Shown here: positions 47,660 to 56,619 of the stretch, piece by piece | Layout of the letters: each line of letters begins with the position of its first letter | How positions within the stretch are numbered: the stretch's first letter is position 1 | Source of the DNA: JAYOEY01 sp038120295 | GTDB taxonomy: Bacteria; Pseudomonadota; Alphaproteobacteria; MPNO01; UBA2964 | Reading direction: 5' to 3' | Length of the DNA: 64,000 nucleotides | Assembly (NCBI GenBank): GCA_038120295.1 | Contig: JAYOLL010000012.1 | Coordinates: forward strand, 33,092 to 97,091 | Made by a program: the position numbers and the translations under genes | Notes under the pieces: model-generated | What the model was told of the DNA's origin: nothing | The model's input: the letters and a program-made list of their open reading frames with translations, nothing else | Database searches by the model: none

Positions 47660-49762
47660 TCAGGTCAGGACGATCAGCCCGTCGACCGCCACGACGCCGT
47701 CGCCGTCCGGACGAACGATGAGCGGGTTGATTTCGGCTTCGGCGATCTGCGGCGCGCTAACCGGCAGGCGAGCCAGTTCGGACAGCGCGGCGATGGCTTT
47801 CGCGAGCGCATCCAGATCGCCTTTCGGCATGCCGCGATAGCCGCGGATCGGGGCGAGGCCGGTAACTTCCTCGATCATCTCGCGCGCGGTTGCGACAGAG
47901 ACCGGAGCGAGGCGCACCGCCGCATCGCGGTAGAGTTCCGCCAGCACGCCGCCCGGCGCCAGCGTGACGATCGGCCCGGCTTCCGCCGTCCTGCGATAGC
48001 CGATCAGCACTTCGGCGAGCCCGCTTTCCAGCTTCTGCACCATGACGCCGTCGATCTTCGCTTTCGGGTGGGCCTCGGTGGCGCGCTGCGTCATCAGCGC
48101 GGCGGCTTCGGCAAGGGCGACCTCGTCCCAGATATCGAGCGTCACGCCGCCCGCCTCGGTCTTGTGCGGAATATCGGCGGACACGATCTTGGCGACGACC
48201 GGGTATCCGATGGGGGAGCCGATAGTGCCGGGCTCCAGCATCGCCGATCCGGCCTGTTCGATCCCCAGTGCACCGAACACCGACCCGGCGGAGGCTTCGT
48301 CGAGGACGTTTCCTTTTGCGGCCCGCGCGACCTTTTTCAACGCCGCAGTTGCCTTTTCCAGGCGCTTGCCGCGCGGCTTCGGCGGCGCGGAGGCAGGCGG
48401 CGTCCATTCCAGGCAGGCGCGCATCGCATCGGCGCAGGCTTCGGGTGTGCGGAAGGCGGCGATCCCGGCCTCGGTCAGCAGTCGCAGCGATTCCTCGGCA
48501 TTGGGCACCAGGAAGGCGGCGATCGGCTTGTCGCATTTCTTCGCCGCCGCGGCGATAGGCTCCACCGCGATGCTGGCATGAAACTGCGCCGAAGAGCCCA
48601 CGACCGCGACCACTGCGTCATTGTCCTTCGAGCGCAGCAGCATTTCGAGCGACGGCTGATAGATATCGCGCCGCGTGCCGGCCATGGTCAGATCGATGAT
48701 CGGCCCGTCGCTCAGCGCGATGCCCGCCGGCGCGACCTTGTCGCGCAGCTGCTTCGGCGCGCTCACAAGCTCGATCCCGGCGAGCCCCATCCGGTCCACC
48801 GTGGTGGCTGCGCCGCCGCCGGTGGTGGTTAGTACTGCGACGCGGCGGCCAGGTCCTTTAGGACGGCGTTTCGCCAGCGGCGCGATTTCCAGCAGTGTTT
48901 CCAGCAGGTCGACCCGCAATATACCGCAGTCGCGGAAGAAGGCGCTGGTGGCTTTGTCGTCGCCCGCAATCGCGCCCGAATGCGAAACGGCAAGCTCGCG
49001 CCCGGCGTCAGACCTCCCCAGCTTGTAGGCGATGACGGGTTTGCCGGCCTTGTGCGCCCGTCGCGCCATGGCGGCGAGCGAGGAGGGATCGCGCACTGAT
49101 TCGAGGAACAGCAGGATCGCTTCGGTGTCGGCATCGTCGACCAGCGCGTCGGCGACTTCGCCCACCGTGAAATCCGCCTCGTTGCCGATGGAGACCATGC
49201 GTGAGAACCCGACGCCCCGCGCCGCACCGCGCGAGATCAGCGCGCCCAACATGGTGCCGCTCTGCGATACGACGCCGAGCGTGCCCTTGATCAGCTCCGG
49301 CATTTCGAGCACCGCGTTGACGGTGATCGCCGCGCCGCCCACCACATCGATCACGCCCATCGAGTTCGGCCCGACGAGGCGCATCCCGGCCTTGCGGGCG
49401 TCGCGCACCATCTTCTCCTGAATGCGGCGGCCTTCCTCTCCCGTTTCGGCGAACCCGTCGGAAAAGATGCTAGCGACCTTTACCCCGGCCCTGGCGCAAT
49501 CCTTCAGGATATCCGGCACGGTCGCCGCCGGGGTCATGATGAAGGCATGGTCAACCGGGCCGGGCGCGGCGGCTACGGATTTGTATGCCGGCAGCCCCAT
49601 GATTTCGGCACGCCCCGGATTGATCGGCAGGATACGGCCCTTATAGCCGTGCTTCGTCAGATAGCGCTGCGGCCGGGCGGTATTTTTTCTTTCGTCACCC
49701 GACGCGCCCACAAGAGCGACAGATCGCGGGCTGAACAATACCCGGGCTAACGACTTCTTCAT
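47660..49762 (-). CDS. NDP-forming acyl-CoA synthetase (acetate-CoA ligase family)
   Basis: A 700-residue fused acyl-CoA synthetase. A CoA-binding Rossmann domain (FSPRSVALVGASGDERKNTA, about 1-135) comes first. Two succinyl-CoA-ligase-like domains follow, with the phospho-His probably in LAVSHSGAIAGDD (about 255-265), and an ATP-grasp domain (about 475-690) containing IGYPVVAKIVSADIPHKTEAGG. It forms acyl-CoA from the acid with ATP/ADP, or works in reverse. It is the last gene of a three-gene operon, 9 bp after the acyl-CoA dehydrogenase, so it probably activates an organic acid for that enzyme. Confidence 0.88.
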   Translation of the reverse strand: MKKSLARVLFSPRSVALVGASGDERKNTARPQRYLTKHGYKGRILPINPGRAEIMGLPAYKSVAAAPGPVDHAFIMTPAATVPDILKDCARAGVKVASIFSDGFAETGEEGRRIQEKMVRDARKAGMRLVGPNSMGVIDVVGGAAITVNAVLEMPELIKGTLGVVSQSGTMLGALISRGAARGVGFSRMVSIGNEADFTVGEVADALVDDADTEAILLFLESVRDPSSLAAMARRAHKAGKPVIAYKLGRSDAGRELAVSHSGAIAGDDKATSAFFRDCGILRVDLLETLLEIAPLAKRRPKGPGRRVAVLTTTGGGAATTVDRMGLAGIELVSAPKQLRDKVAPAGIALSDGPIIDLTMAGTRRDIYQPSLEMLLRSKDNDAVVAVVGSSAQFHASIAVEPIAAAAKKCDKPIAAFLVPNAEESLRLLTEAGIAAFRTPEACADAMRACLEWTPPASAPPKPRGKRLEKATAALKKVARAAKGNVLDEASAGSVFGALGIEQAGSAMLEPGTIGSPIGYPVVAKIVSADIPHKTEAGGVTLDIWDEVALAEAAALMTQRATEAHPKAKIDGVMVQKLESGLAEVLIGYRRTAEAGPIVTLAPGGVLAELYRDAAVRLAPVSVATAREMIEEVTGLAPIRGYRGMPKGDLDALAKAIAALSELARLPVSAPQIAEAEINPLIVRPDGDGVVAVDGLIVLT

Positions 49763-49771
49763 TGTCGAGAC

Positions 49772-50941
49772 TCAGGCTTCCGGTTTTGGCGGACGCGGGG
49801 GGCGTTGCGAGAACCGACGTTCGAATACGTCCTCGGCGATGCGGTTCTTCATCATCTCGGGCGAACCGCCGGCGATCATCCAGCCGCGCGTTCGGCGGAA
49901 GCAGTATTCGACAAGGCTGTCCTGGCTGTATCCGGCGCCGCCCATAGCCTGCATCGCTTCGTGCGCGACCTGGAAGCCGTTCTGGTTGCAGGCGATCTTG
50001 GCGATCGAGGTTTCCTGCGCCGACGGGAAGCCCTTATCCGCGCTGGTCGCCGCGCGGTAGAGCAGCAGCTGCGCCGAATCGAGCAGGATTTTCATGTCGG
50101 CGAACTTCCACTGGATGCCCTGGAATTCGTAGAGCGGCCGTCCGAACTGTTCGCGCGTCATGACGTGCTGGCGCGCGGTCTCGAACGCGTAGCGGCCGAG
50201 CGACAGCGCACGGCTGGCATTACCGATGCGCTCGACATTGAAGCCGGCGATCTGTTTGCGGAACCCGCCTTCCTCCAGCAGCACGTTTTCGCGCCCGACA
50301 TAGACGTCGTCGAAATAGAGCTGGGTCCATTCCTCGCCAGACAGGAAGCCGGTCGGCTCGCCGGTGGTGAACCCGTCGGAGCCGCGCTCGATCAGCACAG
50401 AGCCGATACCGTTGAGCCCCGGCCCGTAGCGGACATAGGCGAGCAGTACGTCGGCGTAGCGCCCATGCGTGGTGAATACCTTGGTGCCGTTGATTCGGTA
50501 GCCGTCGCCATCGGCGGTCGCCGCGGTTTTCAGGTCGGTCGCCGCCGAGCCAGCCTCGGGTTCGGTCATCGCCACCGCGATCACCTTTTCGCCTGCCAGC
50601 ATCGGTTTCAGCAGCCGTTCCTTCTGCTCATCCGTTCCGTATTCCGCAAGCACCCGGATCGGTCCGAAATTGCCGGCCTGGATCACGTCGGCGCTGCGCG
50701 GACACACGCTGGCGATGGCCTGAATCGCGATCACCGCATCCATCAGCGTACCGCCCTGGCCGCCGGCGTCCTCCGGGATAGTGATGCCGAGCAGACCCTG
50801 TTCCGCCATCAGCTTCGCGACGTCCCACGGGTACTCGTCGGTATGGGCGCGTCGCAGGGCGCCGTCCGCCAGGTGCCGCTCGGCGAAGGCGCGGACCGAA
50901 TCCTCGAAAAGCTGCTGTTCTTCGGTAAAGGTAAAGTCCAT
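49772..50941 (-). CDS. Acyl-CoA dehydrogenase
   Basis: A 389-residue FAD enzyme. ATG 50941 (MDFTFTEEQQLFEDSVRAFA) matches the family start; the frame is open much further upstream inside the MmgE/PrpD gene but that part is not coding. The FAD/substrate segments VIAVAMTEPEAGSAATDLKT, YRINGTKVFTTHGRYADV and the C-terminal QAMGGAGYSQDSLVEYCFRR are present. The start lies 7 bp after the MmgE/PrpD stop, and the synthetase follows after 9 bp: one operon. The acyl substrate is unknown. Confidence 0.92.
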   Translation of the reverse strand: MDFTFTEEQQLFEDSVRAFAERHLADGALRRAHTDEYPWDVAKLMAEQGLLGITIPEDAGGQGGTLMDAVIAIQAIASVCPRSADVIQAGNFGPIRVLAEYGTDEQKERLLKPMLAGEKVIAVAMTEPEAGSAATDLKTAATADGDGYRINGTKVFTTHGRYADVLLAYVRYGPGLNGIGSVLIERGSDGFTTGEPTGFLSGEEWTQLYFDDVYVGRENVLLEEGGFRKQIAGFNVERIGNASRALSLGRYAFETARQHVMTREQFGRPLYEFQGIQWKFADMKILLDSAQLLLYRAATSADKGFPSAQETSIAKIACNQNGFQVAHEAMQAMGGAGYSQDSLVEYCFRRTRGWMIAGGSPEMMKNRIAEDVFERRFSQRPPRPPKPEA

Positions 50942-50948
50942 CGGTGCG

Positions 50949-52316
50949 TTACTCCGCCGCCTGCGACGCGGTTTCCATCGAGAACGGCAAGGCCCGGATC
51001 GAGTCGAGCGTTTCCAGTGACCAGCAGGCGTCGAGCAGGGCGGATGCACTTGCGCTGCCCATGACCGGCGCGGCGAGTTCGGTGAACTTGGTCGAGATTT
51101 CGTCGTCCGACAGCGGCAGCTCCGGGTCGCCCTTGCGCGCATGCTGGAAATGCTCGAGCACGCGGCCGTCCTTCGTCTTCACCGTAATATGGGCGGCGCG
51201 TTGTTGCGGGAAGTTCTTGTCGATCTCCTCATCCAGATGGACCGCGACCTTCGGCGACAGCGCACAGGTCTCGGGATGCGTCAGCCGTTCCTGGGTAAAG
51301 GCGTCGAGCCGCACCGTGCCGTGGGTGAAGGCGGTTGCGACCAGGTATGGCACGCTGAACCGGCCGTCATAGGGGGTGCTGTGATCGTGCCCGCTGCAAA
51401 TCTCGTACGTCGATGAGTAGCCGCGAATGTCGACGGACTCGATGTCGTCGGCGGTCACCCCATACTGTTCCTTGATGGCGAGCGCTGCGTCGATAGCGGC
51501 GAAGGTATGGCCGCAACAGCCGTGATTCTTGGTCGTCATCACGGTGATGTTGTATCGCTCGCCGAGCCCGTCGGTGGCCTGCGACCAGTCGCAGTTCTCG
51601 CTCATCGCGGCGCCGACGCCGACCTCGCCGTCGAGCATGTCCATCACGCCGCGGATTCCGTACTTCGCCGACATGGCGCACATCACGCCGGTATCTGCGG
51701 CGTGCGCGCCATGCATGGGCTTGGTGTCGGAATCCGACCGGAAAGCCTGCTGCAGACCCGCCGCCATGGTGCCGACCAGCGCCATCGCATGGGCAATCTG
51801 GTCCCGGTCCAGCTTGAGCGCCGTCGCCGCTGCGATGGCCGCGCCGAACGAGCCGATGGTCGCAGTGTTGTGCCAGTACTTGTAATGCGCGCGTCCCAGC
51901 ACCACCGCGATGCGGGTCGAGACCTCGTAGCCGACGATCACCGCGCGCAGGAACGCTTCGCCAGACAGATTTTCGCCTTCGGCGACGGCCAGCGCGGTGG
52001 AGACGACCGGCGTTGACGGGTGATAGATCGCGTCGCGGAAAATGTCGTCGAACTCCACCGTGTGAGACGCGGCGGCATTGATTGTGGCCGCGGTTCGAAC
52101 GGTCGCCTTTCCACCCGACGGGAACAGTCGCGCAGGCCCGTGGCCGACATCCTCGCCAAGCGCCTGCACCAGACCCGTGGCCGGCTGGATAATCGCGCCG
52201 GGAGCAGTTGTCGCACACCAGTCGATGACGGCCCGCTTGGCCCAGCGGATGGCCTCTTCGGGAATGTCGCGCGTGCGTTCGGCGACCGCGTAATCGGCGA
52301 TATCGTGCAGCAGCAT
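50949..52316 (-). CDS. MmgE/PrpD family protein
   Basis: A 455-residue member of the 2-methylcitrate dehydratase/aconitate decarboxylase family, with an all-helical N-domain holding the active site and a smaller C-domain. Typical segments are RAVIDWCATTAPGAI, SHTVEFDDIFRDAIYHPSTPVVSTAL, HGAHAADTGVMCAMSA and KNHGCCGHTFAAIDAAL. The reaction may be dehydration or decarboxylation of a di/tricarboxylate, and the family is broad. It is the first gene of the operon with an acyl-CoA dehydrogenase and an acyl-CoA synthetase; no prpB or prpC is nearby, so a methylcitrate cycle is not supported. Confidence 0.9.
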   Translation of the reverse strand: MLLHDIADYAVAERTRDIPEEAIRWAKRAVIDWCATTAPGAIIQPATGLVQALGEDVGHGPARLFPSGGKATVRTAATINAAASHTVEFDDIFRDAIYHPSTPVVSTALAVAEGENLSGEAFLRAVIVGYEVSTRIAVVLGRAHYKYWHNTATIGSFGAAIAAATALKLDRDQIAHAMALVGTMAAGLQQAFRSDSDTKPMHGAHAADTGVMCAMSAKYGIRGVMDMLDGEVGVGAAMSENCDWSQATDGLGERYNITVMTTKNHGCCGHTFAAIDAALAIKEQYGVTADDIESVDIRGYSSTYEICSGHDHSTPYDGRFSVPYLVATAFTHGTVRLDAFTQERLTHPETCALSPKVAVHLDEEIDKNFPQQRAAHITVKTKDGRVLEHFQHARKGDPELPLSDDEISTKFTELAAPVMGSASASALLDACWSLETLDSIRALPFSMETASQAAE

Positions 52317-52422
52317 GGCGTCCTCATTTTCGACATATTATGCCCGGAATATCGACCATAGACCTTACGGGGCGAACCCCCTGCTGTCCATGGAACCGCC
52401 CAACCGTTATGGTTTTGTCATT

Positions 52423-53112
52423 ATGATCAGATTTCTTTCATGCATGCTTTTCGCGGTCGCGTTGCTGGCCCGGCCCGCTAGCGCCCAGACCGCGCCGTCG
52501 GAATCGGAGATCTCCGGGTATACCGGCCTGCTTGCGGCAGCGGCTGCGGGCGATATCACGCGCCTTCAGTCCCAGATCAGGAAGGGCGCAAAGATCGATA
52601 TGCGCGACGCCCACGGTCGGACGCCGCTGATGGTGGCGGGTTATCGCCGAGACGTGGCAGCGGCCAAGGCGCTGCTGGCGGCGGGCGCCGATATTGATGC
52701 GCGCGATTCGCAGGCCTACGACCTGATGACCATCGCTGCGGTGGCCAACGATTTGCCGATGCTCAAGCTCGCCATCGCGTCCGGCGGCAATGCCGGCCAG
52801 ATCACCAGCCCCTATGACGGCACGGCCCTGATTGCGGCGGCCCATCTTGGCCATGTCGAGGTGGTGAAGGCGCTGATCGCTGCGAAGGCGCCGCTCGATC
52901 ACGTCAATAACCTCGCCTGGACGGCGCTGATCGAAGCCATCGTCCTGGGCGATGGGGGGGCGCGGCACCTTGAATGCGTCCGCGCGCTGGTTGCCGCCGG
53001 CGCCGATGTGAACCTTGCCGATGGCGATGGGACGAGCCCGCTTGCGCTGGCGCGCTCGCGCGGTTATCAGGCTATTGCGAAAATTCTCGAGGCGGCCGGG
53101 GCGCGTCCCTGA
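52423..53112 (+). CDS. Secreted ankyrin-repeat protein
   Basis: ATG 52423 (MIRFLSCMLFAVALLARPASAQ) gives a clear signal peptide cleaved after about residue 22 and a mature protein of roughly 205 residues. It is made of five or six ankyrin repeats (for example DAHGRTPLMVAGYRRDVAAA, YDGTALIAAAHLGHVEVVKA, DGDGTSPLALARSRGYQAIA). The earlier in-frame ATG at 52390 would hide the signal, so I prefer the later one although neither has a good ribosome site. It is probably a periplasmic protein-binding scaffold. The cyclophilin gene follows after 50 bp. Confidence 0.8.
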   Translation: MIRFLSCMLFAVALLARPASAQTAPSESEISGYTGLLAAAAAGDITRLQSQIRKGAKIDMRDAHGRTPLMVAGYRRDVAAAKALLAAGADIDARDSQAYDLMTIAAVANDLPMLKLAIASGGNAGQITSPYDGTALIAAAHLGHVEVVKALIAAKAPLDHVNNLAWTALIEAIVLGDGGARHLECVRALVAAGADVNLADGDGTSPLALARSRGYQAIAKILEAAGARP

Positions 53113-53162
53113 GCCCGCCAGAATCCCAACTGAAATGAGTATGGAAGGAGTTCCGTTTCGTC

Positions 53163-53738
53163 ATGATCCGCAGCGTTCTCAGCACCGTATTTGCCATCGC
53201 CCTTCTTTTTGGCACAATGGGGGCTAACGCCGCCGATGGGAGAAGCAAGGTGAAAATCACAACGAACATGGGGACGATCAGCGTAGAGCTGTTTGAAAAG
53301 GAAGCGCCCAAGACGGTCGCCAACTTCAAGGCCTACGTGAAAGCCGGCCACTATTCCAACACGATCTTTCACCGGGTGATCTCCGGTTTCATGATCCAGG
53401 GTGGTGGTTTCGAGCCCGGCATGAGCCAGAAAGACACCAACGATCCGGTCGAGAACGAAGCCGATAACGGGCTCCGCAACGAGCCGGGGACGCTGGCCAT
53501 GGCGCGCACTTCGGATCCGCATTCGGCGTCGGCGCAATTCTTCATCAACACCGCCGACAACCATTTTCTGAATCATACCGACAAGAGCGCTCGCGGCTGG
53601 GGCTACGCGGTGTTCGGCAAGGTCACCGACGGGATGGACGTGGTCCGCAAGATCGAGGCCGTCGCCACCGGCCAGAAGGGCCCCTACGGCGACGTGCCGG
53701 TCGAGGACGTGGTGATCGAGAAGGTCGAGGAAGAGTAG
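53163..53738 (+). CDS. Periplasmic peptidyl-prolyl isomerase (cyclophilin)
   Basis: A 191-residue cyclophilin with an N-terminal signal peptide (MIRSVLSTVFAIALLFGTMGANA). Core motifs of the PpiA group include VKITTNMGTISVELFEKEAPKT, the catalytic FHRVISGFMIQGGGF with the active-site Arg, and a long ARTSDPHSASAQFFIN segment. It catalyses proline isomerisation in the periplasm. GGAAGGAG precedes the ATG. It probably belongs with the ankyrin gene. A palindrome with a short T-run follows. Confidence 0.93.
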   Translation: MIRSVLSTVFAIALLFGTMGANAADGRSKVKITTNMGTISVELFEKEAPKTVANFKAYVKAGHYSNTIFHRVISGFMIQGGGFEPGMSQKDTNDPVENEADNGLRNEPGTLAMARTSDPHSASAQFFINTADNHFLNHTDKSARGWGYAVFGKVTDGMDVVRKIEAVATGQKGPYGDVPVEDVVIEKVEEE

Positions 53739-53763
53739 GGGGCAGCGCTTTTCACTGATAAAG

Positions 53764-53836
53764 ATCGCCGGGCCGCGCCCGGCGATGACGGCAAATTCTA
53801 TTCGTCATGCCCGGGCCTTGACCCGGGCATCTTTTT
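53764..53836. repeat. Paired GC-rich palindromes, probable bidirectional terminator
   Basis: Stem ATCGCCGGG/CCCGGCGAT spans 53764-53786. Stem ATGCCCGGG/CCCGGGCAT spans 53807-53830, followed by CTTTTTG. It has the same two-stem layout as the repeat at 24443. It lies between the convergent cyclophilin and ornithine-cyclodeaminase genes and could stop both. Confidence 0.75.
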
Positions 53837-53877
53837 GAGGGTTCACACCTTTTGCTGCAGCCGCCTGTTGCAGCCTC

Positions 53878-54861
53878 TTACTGCAGCCGGGGCGGAGTCT
53901 TGATCCGTTCAGGCAGCGTGTGGCCGCGGCCATCGGCGCGGGCGCGCTTGTAGATGTCGCAGGCCAGCGCCAGGTCCGACAGCCCCATCCCCATCGTCTT
54001 GAACAAGGTCAGGTCGGCATCCGCCGGGCGTGTGACGTTGTCGCGGATCAGCTCCGATATCGGCTTCACCCGCGCCCAGCCGGCCTCGTCGTCGCCGAAA
54101 TAGTCGCGGAATTCGGCCGACATGTTGCGGATGGTCTGGACGTTGTCGACCGTCATCGCGTCGACCCGGTCGAATACCGAAATCTCGAATTCCCGGCGGG
54201 TCGGGGTGATCGCGCCCATCGCGTTGAAATGCGATCCCTTCGCCAGCATATCCGGTTCGATGAAGGCGGTGGTCGAGTTGGTGACGACCGTGACGATCGG
54301 CATGTCGCACACCGTCTCTTCCAGCGTGTCGCAGGCGACGACCTCGAAATCGAACTCGGCGCGGACTGCGTCTGCAAACCGGTTGCGGTTTTCCGGCGTG
54401 CGGCTGAACACATGCAGCTTCTTCAGCGGTCTGACCGCGTGACAGGCCGCGACCTGCGGCAGCGCCTGTTTCCCGGAACCGACAATCCCCATCGTATCCG
54501 CGCCCTCGGGCGCGAGAAGCCGGGTGCCGACGCCGGTCATCGCCGCGGTGCGCATCTGGCCCAGCGCCGTCGCCTCGATCACGGCAAGCTGCGCGCCGTC
54601 CTCCATTGAAAACAGCTCGACGATGGTTTCCGACTTGCCGCTGACATTGATCCAGTTCTTGAAGCCGCAGATGCCCTCTCCCGCGACCGACGCGCCGAGC
54701 ACATGCATGGCGTCGTTTTCCGCCACCATCAGCACGCCCTTCGGCATATTTTGCGCCTGGCCGTCGGCTTCCAGCGGCAGGATACGGGTCAGCGCGTCGA
54801 TGGCTTCGGGCAGCGACACCATGTCGGTGACATCTTTTTCGGTGATCCAGATGGGGGGCAT
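53878..54861 (-). CDS. Ornithine cyclodeaminase/mu-crystallin family protein
   Basis: A 327-residue NAD(P)-dependent enzyme of the OCD fold. The N-terminal substrate/dimer domain has WITEKDVTDMVSLPEAIDAL. The Rossmann domain has MGIVGSGKQALPQVAACHAV, then VVTNSTTAFIEPDMLAKGSHFNAMGA (cofactor and substrate loop). The C-terminus SDLALACDIYKRARADGRG is typical. The reaction may be cyclodeamination or reduction of an imine such as a ketimine. The substrate cannot be fixed. A very large inverted repeat lies just upstream of its start. Confidence 0.88.
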   Translation of the reverse strand: MPPIWITEKDVTDMVSLPEAIDALTRILPLEADGQAQNMPKGVLMVAENDAMHVLGASVAGEGICGFKNWINVSGKSETIVELFSMEDGAQLAVIEATALGQMRTAAMTGVGTRLLAPEGADTMGIVGSGKQALPQVAACHAVRPLKKLHVFSRTPENRNRFADAVRAEFDFEVVACDTLEETVCDMPIVTVVTNSTTAFIEPDMLAKGSHFNAMGAITPTRREFEISVFDRVDAMTVDNVQTIRNMSAEFRDYFGDDEAGWARVKPISELIRDNVTRPADADLTLFKTMGMGLSDLALACDIYKRARADGRGHTLPERIKTPPRLQ

Positions 54862-54880
54862 GGGTTGTCCTTTAATGTTT

Positions 54881-54973
54881 CGGCACCGGCCCTCTCCCCC
54901 ACCCGGCCACCCCTAATGAATTCATGAGCCAGTATCCTGGTGGGTGGCCGGGTGGGGGAGAGGGGCGGTGCCG
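54881..54973. repeat. Large inverted repeat, 32-bp arms with one mismatch
   Basis: Arms at 54881-54912 and 54942-54973 are complementary except at one position (inner part CTCTCCCCCACCCGGCCACC), separated by a 29-bp loop. It fills most of the 138-bp gap between two minus-strand genes, immediately upstream of the cyclodeaminase start. It has MITE-like symmetry, but I see no clear target duplication. Confidence 0.85.
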
Positions 54974-54999
54974 TGTTTGTCGCGAACGCGGCTTTTCTT

Positions 55000-55593
55000 T
55001 TACGCTGCGTTCAGCTCGAACGGTATCTGTTCGGGACCCGACCCTTCGAAATACTCACCGGTCTCCCGATTGTAGCGGCCCTGCAGGACCTGACCGACGA
55101 GAACGCGCGAGCGCAGAATAACCGCGACCGAACGAATGTCGCTGCCCTGCTCGGCGTGAATGTCGTAGGGCGCGACAAGATCGGCCTTGCCGGCCTGTCC
55201 GGCGTTCGCGCTGGTCAGTTCCACTTTTGCGTACCCTTCCTTGCGGCGGTCTTCAATCATATCGAACCGCTCCAGCGTTTCGGTGCCGTCGAGCAGCCCG
55301 TACAGAACCCAGCCGTCAGCGTGATCGTGAACGCTGCCGGTGCGGCCGGGCACCCGCACCACCGCATTGATGACGAAGCCGTAATCCGGATCGGTATAGA
55401 GCAGCAGGTTCTTGCGTCCCTCGGTCGATGGCCAGTCCTTTGAATGGGCCAGCAGGTCAGCGTCCGGCAGCAGGTCGCGTTCCATGATTTCGTGCGCGCG
55501 CTTCATGCGCGTTTCGTCGTCGGGAGCTTCCGCCCAGATCGCGCGGCAATCGTCGATGAATTTCTGAAAGGCAGGCAGTCTGTTGCCGGTCAT
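55000..55593 (-). CDS. Cupin-fold protein of unknown function
   Basis: A 197-residue protein with an N-terminal helical part (MTGNRLPAFQKFIDDCRAIW) and a single cupin-like barrel. VVRVPGRTGSVHDHADGWVLYG gives an H-x-H metal pair followed by a Gly turn, and DLVAPYDIHAEQGSD supplies a likely third His. The shape recalls cysteine dioxygenase or other small non-haem iron enzymes, but no specific match is known to me. It is 138 bp upstream of the cyclodeaminase on the same strand, across the big inverted repeat. Confidence 0.65.
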   Translation of the reverse strand: MTGNRLPAFQKFIDDCRAIWAEAPDDETRMKRAHEIMERDLLPDADLLAHSKDWPSTEGRKNLLLYTDPDYGFVINAVVRVPGRTGSVHDHADGWVLYGLLDGTETLERFDMIEDRRKEGYAKVELTSANAGQAGKADLVAPYDIHAEQGSDIRSVAVILRSRVLVGQVLQGRYNRETGEYFEGSGPEQIPFELNAA

Positions 55594-55696
55594 GAGTAGT
55601 CCTCCTCAGCTGGGTCGACGGGAAATTACCACGCCGCAACCCTGTCGCAAAACCGCTGCGTGATGTAGAGAGGATCAGAATCTGGGGAGAGCGCCG

Positions 55697-56011
55697 ATGT
55701 ATGTCGTTACCGTGACATTCGATATAGAGCCCGGCCACGAGGACGATTTCCGTGCCGCCGTCACGCGGCAGGCGGAGAACTCGGTCAATAACGAGCCGGA
55801 CTGCGAACGGTTCGATGTTTCCGTCGATCCCAACGATCCGTCGCGGTTTTTTCTTTATGAGATCTACAAGGACGAGGCCGCTTTCCAGACTCACCTGGCG
55901 AGCGATCACTACGCGAATTTCAGCGCGACGACCGAGCCCTGGGTAAAGGCCAAGGTCGGCGCGCGGTTTCTCAATGTCCGGCGCGTGTCGTCGGAGAATC
56001 AGGAGAAGTGA
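55697..56011 (+). CDS. Antibiotic biosynthesis monooxygenase (ABM) domain protein
   Basis: A 104-residue dimeric alpha-beta barrel protein (YgiN/quinol monooxygenase type). The segments YVVTVTFDIEPGHEDDFRAA, NEPDCERFDVSVDPNDPSRF and FFLYEIYKDEAAFQTHLASDHY are typical. Members oxidise quinols or act as small cofactor-free oxygenases. It is followed 1 bp later by the cupin gene, so the two form an operon. Confidence 0.85.
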   Translation: MYVVTVTFDIEPGHEDDFRAAVTRQAENSVNNEPDCERFDVSVDPNDPSRFFLYEIYKDEAAFQTHLASDHYANFSATTEPWVKAKVGARFLNVRRVSSENQEK

Positions 56012-56012
56012 C

Positions 56013-56426
56013 ATGGAAGAGAGCACGATTCTCAAGGCAGACGATATCGCGACGATCAATCGCGGCGGCGGCATCGCCACCACGCCGCTGGTTGTGCATC
56101 ACAAGGTGCCGAATGCGCGCTTCACCACCGGCATGACCGTGTTCCCGCCGGGCGAAGGCGCGCCGATGCACAGCCATAATTGCGACGAGCAGGTCACGCT
56201 GCTCGAAGGCGCGGGAGAATGCGAAATCGGCGGGGTGGTGACGCAGCTATCCCAGTACGACACGACCTACGTGCCGGCTGACATTCCGCACCGCTTCACC
56301 AACACGGGCACGGGGCCGATGCGGATCCTGTGGATCTACTCGACCGACCGCGTCACGCGGACGTTCAGCGCCACCGGCGAGACGGTCGAGCACCTGACCG
56401 CGGCCGACGTGATGGTGGAGGATTAG
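56013..56426 (+). CDS. Cupin domain protein
   Basis: A 137-residue single-domain cupin. ATG 56013 (MEESTILKADD) follows AGGAGAAGTGAC and lies one base after the ABM gene stop. Motif 1 PPGEGAPMHSHNCDEQVTLLEG gives H-x-H...E, and motif 2 PADIPHRFTNTG supplies the second His. It is a metal-binding dioxygenase-like or isomerase fold, possibly acting on the ABM product; the substrate is unknown. Confidence 0.85.
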   Translation: MEESTILKADDIATINRGGGIATTPLVVHHKVPNARFTTGMTVFPPGEGAPMHSHNCDEQVTLLEGAGECEIGGVVTQLSQYDTTYVPADIPHRFTNTGTGPMRILWIYSTDRVTRTFSATGETVEHLTAADVMVED

Positions 56427-56466
56427 GGAACCAGATTTCCAGATATATAGCTCTCATTTGGCTGTC

Positions 56467-56602
56467 ATCGCCGGGCTTGTCCCGGCGATCTCAAGCAACT
56501 GCTCCGACCTGTTTTGCTGGCAAGCAGGCTCGGAAAATCCGGCGAAGCTCGTTTCGACAATTGTACTCGCTTTCTGGAGACCGCCGGGAAAAGCCCGGCG
56601 GT
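56467..56602. repeat. Two GC-rich palindromes between the cupin and sulfatase genes
   Basis: ATCGCCGGG/CCCGGCGAT (56467-56489, loop CTTGT) and ACCGCCGGG/CCCGGCGGT (56580-56602) flank 90 bp of unremarkable DNA. The first is the same stem as at 24443 and 53764. They lie between convergent genes. Confidence 0.7.
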
Positions 56603-56619
56603 GACGAGTATTTGAGGGC

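Noticed and set aside
49772..51142. Longer acyl-CoA dehydrogenase start at 51142
   Set aside because: The extra 67 residues overlap MmgE/PrpD and are Arg/Ser-rich; MDFTFTEEQQ at 50941 is the family start.
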